From contig JAGTUW010000377.1 in the NCBI GenBank assembly GCA_018224345.1, positions 1-6,252 of the forward strand: a DNA stretch of 6,252 bases, read 5' to 3'. Source of the stretch: Bacteroidota bacterium. GTDB lineage: Bacteria; Bacteroidota; Ignavibacteria; SZUA-365. The notes beneath the pieces were generated by a model. That model was given only the letters and a program-made list of their open reading frames with translations. It did not search any database and had not been told where the DNA came from. Position 1 is the stretch's first letter, and every line of letters begins with the position of its first letter. The translations under genes and the position numbers were made by a program. Positions 1 to 5,383 of this stretch are shown here, one piece after another.

Positions 1-1105
1 ACATAGCAGGAAGGAAGATAATGAGTTGGACAATTCTGATTCGGACAATCACTCCAGGTTTACCTTTGGCGTATAGCAACTGCTTCATGTTTTCAAACAT
101 GGGAGCAAGCAGGGCTCCAATGGCGAGGATTCTCAGAACAGGTATGGAGTCGTTCCATTGATCTCCCAGCACTGAGATGAACGTATCGGGAATAACGGCA
201 AAAATAAGCACAAACGGCATCAGTGCCCGACTGAGGAAAAAGAGCACGAGCGTGAACGCGTGTGAGAGCTGTTCGGGATTATGCTGGACCTTTGCATATG
301 TCGGCAGTGCAACAGTCACGACCGCAGGTGCAACTGTCTGAGGGGCCATCTCCCAGTACTTGAGCGCCCGACCATAACTGCCCTGGAGGCTGGTACCGAG
401 CATGGCCTCGGTTACGAGTGTCCCGTATCGAACAAATACGACTTCCATTCCCCGGGAGAAAATGAGTCGCCACCCCATGGACATGAACCATCTGGCTGTA
501 TCCGCGTTGAAGGTGAGACCAAACGGATATTTACTCACCAGAAGCATGCCGATAAATGAAACAACGAATGTCGCAGAATACCCGAACACCATCCCCCAGG
601 CGCCCCAGCCAAGTGAAACAAGGATGTATGAAACGACAGGAAATGCGAGAACAGCGACGAGATTGATACGTGCTATCTTTTTGTATTCAAGCTGCTTTTC
701 GAGATATGATGCAAAAAGTATGGTAAATAGATTCAGCGTACTGAATGCACCGAGGACGAGAAATGCCTCGGTTTTGAGTCGCAATGTCCCTCGCAGATCA
801 AGAAACCATCCTACGAGAAGAATGGCGAGTAACATCACAATACTGAGAAATACTGTCAGCACGAACGCTGTCGAATAAAGATCCTCCTTTTTATCGTCGG
901 CCTGAATGACGGAAATATTGAAGGACACTGCAGCGAGGATGAAAAGGATATCAACAACGGCAAGACCGAACATGTAAATCCCATTCTCATCAGGCATGAG
1001 AATTCGGTCACGCATGATACCAAAAACGAATCCGACCCCCATCGCAATGTAATTCAATCCACTGGTCCAGAGCGTCGATACGATCGCTTTCCGCGCGATA
1101 CTCAT
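1..1105 (-). CDS. Oligosaccharide flippase (Wzx-like, polysaccharide biosynthesis protein family), C-terminus cut off by window edge
   Basis: A polytopic inner-membrane protein expected to move a lipid-linked sugar or oligosaccharide from the cytoplasmic to the outer face of the inner membrane during surface polysaccharide synthesis. The frame stays open from the ATG at 1105 to the left edge, giving 368 residues. Family members are usually about 450-500, so roughly 100 C-terminal residues are missing. About ten to eleven hydrophobic segments are visible, at approximate residues 14-30, 43-64, 79-101, 113-133, 147-164, 168-190, 252-269, 284-308, 321-336 and 352-366. Family-like signatures are GSYGRALKYWEMAPQTVAP around 242-260, with the YGRA turn before a membrane helix, then ALPTYAKVQ (266-274), and LGDQWNDSIPVLRILAIGAL (313-332). 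The start is supported by GGAGA 6 bases upstream and by a 4-base ATGA overlap with the glycosyltransferase. The superfamily is clear. The substrate is not, and a Wzx-type O-unit, teichuronic-like or capsule flippase cannot be told apart from sequence alone. Confidence 0.88.
   Translation of the reverse strand, partial: MSIARKAIVSTLWTSGLNYIAMGVGFVFGIMRDRILMPDENGIYMFGLAVVDILFILAAVSFNISVIQADDKKEDLYSTAFVLTVFLSIVMLLAILLVGWFLDLRGTLRLKTEAFLVLGAFSTLNLFTILFASYLEKQLEYKKIARINLVAVLAFPVVSYILVSLGWGAWGMVFGYSATFVVSFIGMLLVSKYPFGLTFNADTARWFMSMGWRLIFSRGMEVVFVRYGTLVTEAMLGTSLQGSYGRALKYWEMAPQTVAPAVVTVALPTYAKVQHNPEQLSHAFTLVLFFLSRALMPFVLIFAVIPDTFISVLGDQWNDSIPVLRILAIGALLAPMFENMKQLLYAKGKPGVIVRIRIVQLIIFLPAM
1102..1105 (-). 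other. ATGA stop/start overlap, glycosyltransferase to flippase
   Basis: The glycosyltransferase reading frame ends with TGA at 1104-1102 and the flippase ATG occupies 1105-1103, so the two share ATGA. This arrangement is typical of translationally coupled genes in one operon and supports both the called stop and the called start. Confidence 0.85.
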
Positions 1106-2238
1106 ACTACATCTCCACTGAGCAGTGTACGATACACACCGACAACAGTATCGGCATATCGCTCCCAGGTGAAATCCTGAATATACTCCGCAGCACGCAA
1201 TCCCATGGCCCGGATCTCCTCCCGGTGCGAATACATCCATGACAGCTTCTCGGTAATCGCATCACTGTCGCGAATCGGGATGATGAAACCATGCTCTCCA
1301 TCGACCGCCACGCTTCCGGTATTGGTACTGACCAGGAGGGGAAGTCCACATGCCATCGCCTCATATGTGACCAATGCCGATCCCTCCTGCAATGAGGGCA
1401 GAATGAATACCGAGGCCCGTGCATATTCTTCCTGAAGCTGTTCATGCGCAACATGGCCTCGGAGTATGATCTTCCCCTCATGTTTTGCCAGCAAGGGGCG
1501 AATCCCCTGCTCGACGGAACCGATGAATACGAGTTCCGCATCTTTCAAACCCAGTCGATCCCAGGCCTCGAGCAGATAATGCACACCTTTCTGTATGCCG
1601 ATATTTCCGACGAAAAGTACGCGAAACATGTCATCTGTCTTTTTGCCAACATGAAAACGCGATGCATCGAAGCCATAGGGAACAACATGAAGTTTCTCAG
1701 GCGGGACTCCTGTATCGAGGAATGTGCGTTCGACGAAGGTCGAAGGAATGATGACAGCATCGGCAAGCTCCATTTCACGCAATCCCTTTTCAATAATCTG
1801 GGGATGCGCCCGTTCGACTTCCATACCAAAACGTTCGAATTCTTCCCTGAGTATGTTGTCCTGAAAATGCGGGTGTGTCGAGCCACGCTCGATCACGATT
1901 TTTGCATTGTGCTTTCGAGCGTATGGAATCGAGGCCAGGGCGTAATTGCCCCAGGCATGAAAGATATCACAGGGGGGAATGTATTTCCTTGCGAGGGCAT
2001 CAAACAGATTGTCCTTCAGCCAGGAGTAATATCCGCGACGTCGAAGCCAGGGAATCGTCCGCACAACTGTACCAAAATACTCCGGAAACGGAATGGTATG
2101 ATACCGTGCCGAACGGAAACGCTTGCGCACGTACCACTGCTTGGTGGTTATAATGCGCTCGAGATAGCCCTTTCTGTCCAGCTGCTCGGCGAGTTCCAGT
2201 GCGTGGAATTTCCCGCCGACGGAGATGACTACTTTCAC
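1102..2238 (-). CDS. Glycosyltransferase, GT-B fold, family GT4 type
   Basis: A retaining GT-B glycosyltransferase of 378 residues, the usual GT4 length. It probably transfers a sugar from a nucleotide-sugar donor to a lipid-linked or growing surface glycan at the cytoplasmic face of the inner membrane. The N-terminal acceptor domain (about 1-190) begins with strand-like KVVISVGGKFHALELAEQL and includes HAWG (94-97), IVIERGS (114-120) and ADAVIIPS (159-166). The interdomain region has VPYGFD (186-191). The C-terminal donor domain starts with FRVLFVGNIGIQKG (205-218), whose lysine-glycine is the conserved phosphate-binding region. It also carries ILRGHV (258-263) and PSLQEG...TYEAMACGLP (281-300), in which E285 and E293 form the EX7E donor-binding motif. 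No signal peptide or membrane helix is evident. The start is GTG at 2238, overlapping the upstream stop; no strong Shine-Dalgarno site is seen, so translation probably depends on coupling. Donor and acceptor sugars cannot be assigned. Confidence 0.93.
   Translation of the reverse strand: MKVVISVGGKFHALELAEQLDRKGYLERIITTKQWYVRKRFRSARYHTIPFPEYFGTVVRTIPWLRRRGYYSWLKDNLFDALARKYIPPCDIFHAWGNYALASIPYARKHNAKIVIERGSTHPHFQDNILREEFERFGMEVERAHPQIIEKGLREMELADAVIIPSTFVERTFLDTGVPPEKLHVVPYGFDASRFHVGKKTDDMFRVLFVGNIGIQKGVHYLLEAWDRLGLKDAELVFIGSVEQGIRPLLAKHEGKIILRGHVAHEQLQEEYARASVFILPSLQEGSALVTYEAMACGLPLLVSTNTGSVAVDGEHGFIIPIRDSDAITEKLSWMYSHREEIRAMGLRAAEYIQDFTWERYADTVVGVYRTLLSGDVV
1112..1116 (-). promoter_or_regulatory. 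Shine-Dalgarno site of the flippase gene
   Basis: GGAGA on the minus strand lies inside the last codons of the glycosyltransferase gene, 6 bases before the ATG at 1105. It fixes the flippase start and suggests that ribosomes can both re-initiate at the ATGA overlap and load independently. Confidence 0.65.
2235..2238 (-). other. GTGA stop/start overlap, YfhO-family gene to glycosyltransferase
   Basis: The YfhO-family frame ends with TGA at 2237-2235, and the glycosyltransferase begins with GTG at 2238-2236. No purine-rich ribosome site precedes this GTG (the preceding bases read CAAACCGCGGC), which points to re-initiation by terminating ribosomes. A GTG start also implies modest expression relative to the first gene. 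Confidence 0.8.
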
Positions 2239-4886
2239 GCCGCGGTTTGCCGTTCGTTTTCAGTGGATGTGGAGTCTGATCCGGCAGAACGCCGCTTTCG
2301 CCACCATAAGACGAGCGCCAGCAGAAGGACGATAGCCAGTGTGTAATTCGTTATCGTGGTGATAATGAGTCCAGCCTGGTATGTCTCCGGTTCAAAATGC
2401 ATCTCAAGTCTGTGCTTGCCGGCAGGGATGACGACCGCACGGAGCGTATAATCCGAACGCAAAATGTCGACCGGCTCACCGTTCAACGTAGCCGACCAAC
2501 CGCTGGGATAGTACACCTCACTGAGCTTGAACACTGCATCGACAGGGGTCTCGAGATCATATGCAAAACTGTTGATGCCGAAATCAGTCAGTTCCACGCT
2601 GGTCTGATAAATCAGACTGTCAGGCACGGGAGCGACGCTTCGCGGCGGTTCCTCGCTGAGATAGGCCACACGGTGCGGATGATAGCCCGGCAAGGTATTG
2701 ATTTTATTGAACAGTTCTTCGTCATCAGGGATGACTTCATAGGACCCGACAAAAAAGGCACGAGGCAACACGTATTCGTTCTCATACACAGTTTCGTTCT
2801 TTCCTTTGAAGACGGGTGTCAGGAACTGTGCCGTGATGTTCCAGTCGCGTGGTGCGATCAGGTATCTTGCGTTGAGCATACTCAACATGGCCCAATTCAC
2901 CGATTCGACATGCTCTGCATCCTGGAACTGGAACTGATTGTACATCATATTTCGCACATCGTCGTACAATCTGAGCTTCGCCGGGTGATAGCCGGCGACA
3001 CTCTGAACACCGAATGCGACATACCAGTTGTCATCCCCGTGCGCACCGGCGGGAAGGACACGGTACACCGTCTCGTCATTCTTATGCAGAAAATCAACGA
3101 CATCGGTTTTTGCAAGGGAACGCTCCTGCTCACGCAGCGACACCATATTCATGGGCTTGTAATCGACGATCCACCAATCCGCTATGATTATCAGCAACAA
3201 TACTCCCTGCACAACAACCAGGCTGAGCTTTCCCTTGACCATCGCCCACAACGTTCCCGCCGCCAGCACCATAAAAAGCAGGGCCAGCAGTGCATCGTTG
3301 ACCGCCATCCTGTAAATACCCCCGGGGGTCAACGACTGATACTCCGGAGGAAGCTCCGCCATCCGTCCCGCCTGCTCGTACTGAACAATCTGCTGCATCG
3401 CCTGATAGCTGCGAGGCTGATTCTGTTGCATCATCTCCGATATTGTCTGCTTGAAACCGCCTTCAAAGGTGATCAACGCCAGCACCAATACGGCGGCCAC
3501 GGCGACAGGAATCCAGATGACCCTGGTCAGACGCGCGGTAATTGCTGCCCCCTCATTCCGTTTCCGTTCACGGAGTAACCGCATGATTTCCGTCAACCCG
3601 ATACCGGCAAGCATACCGACGCACAAGGCCATCATGAAGAGAATCATCGAGGGGATGCGGAAGTTGTTGAAAAACGGTACATAATGAAAAAACAAATCAT
3701 ATAAAGGACTGAAATTGCGTCCGAAAGAAATCAGCAACGAAAGTACTCCCAACGCAATCCAGAAATGCACGAAGCGGTCTTTCGGACGGATAATAATCCC
3801 GAGCAACGCGAGGAAGCTGATGACGACACCGAGATAAATCGGTGATTCCGTAAACATCATGGTTCCCCAGTACGTAGGACTCCCGAAGCCGACGAAGGAA
3901 GGGACAAAGAACGTGACGACCTCCATCGGAGAGAACGACCACTGCGTTGCATAATCGTAATCGAGACCGCCCGTGACGGTGCCATGTCCCGATCCGCCGG
4001 AGCCGGCGCCACGGATGGAGTAATCCTTGTATTCCCAATTTGCAAAATACGGTCCCGACAACATCAGGAAGGCAAAGACCGCTGCCCCCAGTGTGAACGC
4101 GGATACAATCGCTACGTTGCGAAAACTCGCACCTGCATACCATTTGTACAGAACATACAGGGCGACGGCCATCATGCTGTAAAACACCATTTGCACGTGA
4201 CCTGAATTGAAGGTCAGGTGCAGCGCGACGATCAGCAAGGCCACACGTGCCAACGTACGTTTCTCGAACAACATATCCACGAGCAACAGAATCGCCGGCA
4301 GAAAAGCGAACACCGTTATCTTTGTATTGTGTCCTGCCATGATCCAGTTCAGCGAATACAGTGAAAAGACCACTGACACCGCCACGAGAAAGGCAATCCA
4401 TGGCTCGAACTTACTGCGTCTCCCCAGAAAGTACGTGAAGACGCCCAGCAGGAAAAAGTTGAAGATGTCCCAGAACATCGGGGGAAGCGGAAGTATATTG
4501 ACAGCCGACTGAATCCAGCCATACACCTGCAGCAGCACCATCGGTTTGAAAGGATCAAGGAAGGTATGGAGGTAAAGACCGTGACCGGGAGAGGAGGAAC
4601 CCCATGTCGGCATACCGGAGAAGACATACGGATTCCAGAATGGATTCACCCCGGCCTCATCCGCTTCTTTCAGATAACCTTCTTCATACACGATCGACGA
4701 GATATTGTCGGGGACGAAGAAAACTTTTCCCGAGAAGAAGGCTTCGTGAAAAAAAATGACGAGAAGCAACGCCAGAATACCGAGAAATATCGCATTCGCA
4801 TGCTCGCGAAGGAAACCCGGCTGGGAAAGATTATTTTGAACCGGCGTGCGCCCTGCTTTCTTGTCGGAAGTACGTGCTTTGGCCAT
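2235..4886 (-). CDS. YfhO-family polytopic membrane protein (GT-C-like glycosyltransferase)
   Basis: An 883-residue membrane protein of the YfhO family. In Firmicutes, YfhO proteins are known to act with a polyprenyl-phosphate sugar synthase and a GtcA-type flippase to glycosylate lipoteichoic acid on the outer face of the membrane. That acceptor is not expected here, so the substrate is unknown. A basic N-terminus precedes the first helix (about 31-47), followed by the outer loop FFVPDNIS (56-63) and PYVFSGMPTW (86-95). Further helices lie near 140-154, 163-183, 190-206, 213-247, 257-277, 349-367, 373-388, 407-433, 455-475, 530-549 and 554-574. Family-like blocks are AGHNTKI (184-190), the glycine-rich loop with GGLDYDYATQWSFSPME (306-322), NFRIPS (408-413), AGYHPAKLRLYDD (631-643) and LNARYLI (671-677). 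A C-terminal extracytoplasmic beta domain contains SEVYYPSGW (789-797), NGEPVDILRSDYTLRAV (802-818) and PAGKH (821-825). It ends in a last helix (838-862) and a basic tail. The ATG at 4886 has no strong ribosome site, but an in-frame TGA at 4913-4911 rules out a longer start. Confidence 0.9.
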   Translation of the reverse strand: MAKARTSDKKAGRTPVQNNLSQPGFLREHANAIFLGILALLLVIFFHEAFFSGKVFFVPDNISSIVYEEGYLKEADEAGVNPFWNPYVFSGMPTWGSSSPGHGLYLHTFLDPFKPMVLLQVYGWIQSAVNILPLPPMFWDIFNFFLLGVFTYFLGRRSKFEPWIAFLVAVSVVFSLYSLNWIMAGHNTKITVFAFLPAILLLVDMLFEKRTLARVALLIVALHLTFNSGHVQMVFYSMMAVALYVLYKWYAGASFRNVAIVSAFTLGAAVFAFLMLSGPYFANWEYKDYSIRGAGSGGSGHGTVTGGLDYDYATQWSFSPMEVVTFFVPSFVGFGSPTYWGTMMFTESPIYLGVVISFLALLGIIIRPKDRFVHFWIALGVLSLLISFGRNFSPLYDLFFHYVPFFNNFRIPSMILFMMALCVGMLAGIGLTEIMRLLRERKRNEGAAITARLTRVIWIPVAVAAVLVLALITFEGGFKQTISEMMQQNQPRSYQAMQQIVQYEQAGRMAELPPEYQSLTPGGIYRMAVNDALLALLFMVLAAGTLWAMVKGKLSLVVVQGVLLLIIIADWWIVDYKPMNMVSLREQERSLAKTDVVDFLHKNDETVYRVLPAGAHGDDNWYVAFGVQSVAGYHPAKLRLYDDVRNMMYNQFQFQDAEHVESVNWAMLSMLNARYLIAPRDWNITAQFLTPVFKGKNETVYENEYVLPRAFFVGSYEVIPDDEELFNKINTLPGYHPHRVAYLSEEPPRSVAPVPDSLIYQTSVELTDFGINSFAYDLETPVDAVFKLSEVYYPSGWSATLNGEPVDILRSDYTLRAVVIPAGKHRLEMHFEPETYQAGLIITTITNYTLAIVLLLALVLWWRKRRSAGSDSTSTENERQTAA

Positions 4887-4920
4887 GTGTCTGTCTGATG
4901 TGGTGATGGATCAAACAATG

Positions 4921-4949
4921 AATTTAGGGATACAGAGCCAGAGAAACAA
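4921..4949 (-). promoter_or_regulatory. Weak candidate promoter for the glycan operon
   Basis: On the minus strand TTGTTT (-35-like, 3 of 6 consensus) is followed after 17 bases by TAAATT (-10-like, 4 of 6). This would put the transcript start about 25-30 bases before the YfhO-family ATG. The match is poor. It is listed because position and spacing are right, no better candidate is seen near the gene, and it lies inside the inverted repeat 4926-4966. The true promoter could be elsewhere in the gap. Confidence 0.22.
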
Positions 4950-4966
4950 CGAGAAAACGTATCCCT
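4926..4966. repeat. Perfect 8-base inverted repeat upstream of the YfhO-family gene
   Basis: AGGGATAC at 4926-4933 is matched by its exact reverse complement GTATCCCT at 4959-4966, with a 25-base spacer. The arms start 40 bases upstream of the YfhO-family ATG. The centres are 33 bases apart, close to three helical turns, so the pair could be an operator bound by a dimer of dimers or the stem of a leader hairpin. One arm overlaps the -10 edge of the weak promoter candidate by a single base and otherwise lies in its spacer; the other arm lies just upstream of its -35. A chance occurrence is possible in a region this long. Confidence 0.4.
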
Positions 4967-5172
4967 TGCGTACAATCAGGAACGGACAGAGAGTCGCAAG
5001 CATGGCCCTCCGAAACTGTAAGAAGAGGCCTGGCCAGATGCACATACGATTGCAGGCACGATTGATAAAAGAATAACGCCTCGCCGGAGGTAGCTGCTGG
5101 TCATTGCCCCCATTCAATCGAGCGTCGACCATCCCCGGGTAGCCACGTCAAGAGAGTGGATTCACTGACTTT

Positions 5173-5204
5173 CTCCAGCCGTTTCGGTACAGGTACAGCT
5201 GGAG
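5173..5204. repeat. Perfect 7-base inverted repeat with a tandem hexamer in the loop
   Basis: CTCCAGC (5173-5179) and GCTGGAG (5198-5204) are exact reverse complements separated by 18 bases. The spacer contains the hexamer GGTACA twice in tandem (5186-5191 and 5192-5197). The element could fold into a hairpin or be a protein-binding site. No run of T follows on the plus strand, so it is not a standard intrinsic terminator. It sits mid-gap, about 120-150 bases upstream of the Kelch promoter. Confidence 0.4.
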
Positions 5205-5292
5205 GCACAGGCACCGATCACCCGAGAAGCCGCAGTGGTACAACGTGCAGATTGCGATCAGGATCGTTATCCGTATTTAATTTTTCCATGAC

Positions 5293-5306
5293 AACAGGTT
5301 TCTGTT
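5293..5306. repeat. Short palindrome AACAG-GTTT-CTGTT upstream of the Kelch promoter
   Basis: Two 5-base arms flank a 4-base centre. The 14-base size is that of a small dimeric regulator site. It ends 16 bases before the TTGACA box, in an AT-rich stretch that could also serve as an upstream promoter element. An activator or repressor site is possible; no regulator is visible in the window. Confidence 0.3.
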
Positions 5307-5322
5307 TATTAATTCGATGTAA

Positions 5323-5351
5323 TTGACAGAGAGGGGATTTTTCAGTACTAT
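5323..5351 (+). promoter_or_regulatory. Sigma-70-type promoter for the Kelch-repeat gene
   Basis: A perfect TTGACA -35 box at 5323-5328 is followed after exactly 17 bases by TACTAT (5346-5351, 4 of 6 against TATAAT). The -10 region is embedded in an AT-rich tract to 5360, where TATTAT at 5349 is a closer match but at a poor 20-base spacing. Upstream DNA (5275-5315) is AT-rich. Transcription would start near 5358-5360 and leave a leader of about 25 bases before the start codon. Confidence 0.65.
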
Positions 5352-5373
5352 TATTATAAAAGTTACCTGCTGC

Positions 5374-5377
5374 GGAG
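5374..5377 (+). promoter_or_regulatory. Shine-Dalgarno site of the Kelch-repeat gene
   Basis: GGAG lies 6 bases before the ATG at 5384 and 9 bases before the next in-frame ATG at 5387. Both starts are usable and differ by one methionine. A third ATG at 5379 is out of frame and gives only Met-Arg before a TGA that overlaps the ATG at 5387, so a minimal leader peptide cannot be excluded but needs no special role. Confidence 0.7.
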
Positions 5378-5383
5378 AATGAG

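Larger units (their letters stand above)
4887..5383. other. Divergent intergenic region (497 bases) without a convincing gene
   Basis: This gap separates the minus-strand glycan genes from the plus-strand Kelch gene and should hold the promoters of both. The right end carries a good plus-strand promoter (5323-5351). For the minus strand the best I can offer is a weak TTGTTT (4949-4944), 17 bases, TAAATT (4926-4921) arrangement just before the YfhO-family start. The region also has two perfect inverted repeats (4926-4966 and 5173-5204), a short hairpin-like element (5293-5306), a direct repeat ACGATTG at 5046-5052 and 5058-5064, and a small GC hairpin CCTC-GCCG-GAGG at 5079-5090. A minus-strand open frame of 73 codons (5132-4911) lacks a usable ribosome site and recognisable sequence, so I do not call it a gene. 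No tRNA or known riboswitch is recognised. Confidence 0.7.

Noticed and set aside
402..878. A 158-codon plus-strand open frame
   Set aside because: It is antisense to the flippase; the opposite frame encodes clear membrane helices and family signatures.
1444..2346. A 300-codon plus-strand open frame
   Set aside because: It is antisense to the GT4 glycosyltransferase and shows no domain, while the opposite strand has all GT4 motifs.
2397..3578. A 393-codon plus-strand open frame
   Set aside because: It is fully antisense to the well-supported YfhO-family gene, its translation is rich in His, Arg and Gln without any recognisable motif, and it is explained by the codon usage of the opposite strand.
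3697..4401. A 234-codon minus-strand open frame
   Set aside because: It is on the same strand as, and wholly inside, the YfhO-family gene in another frame; the sequence is Arg/Cys-rich and unrecognisable.
4846..5076. A 76-codon plus-strand open frame crossing into the intergenic gap
   Set aside because: It overlaps the start of the YfhO-family gene in antisense, ends in the gap, and has no ribosome site or known motif.
5079..5090. Small GC hairpin CCTC-GCCG-GAGG as a terminator
   Set aside because: The stem has only four pairs, no T run follows on either strand, and no gene ends here.
4911..5132. A small minus-strand gene of 73 codons in the intergenic gap
   Set aside because: There is no properly spaced ribosome site before the ATG at 5132, no recognisable family, and its composition resembles non-coding DNA. 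It is kept only as a low-interest finding.
5353..5358. TATAAT on the minus strand as a promoter for the glycan operon
   Set aside because: No -35 match lies at the right distance (the bases there read CATTCT), and it would leave a leader of over 450 bases. The match is a by-product of the AT-rich -10 region of the plus-strand promoter.
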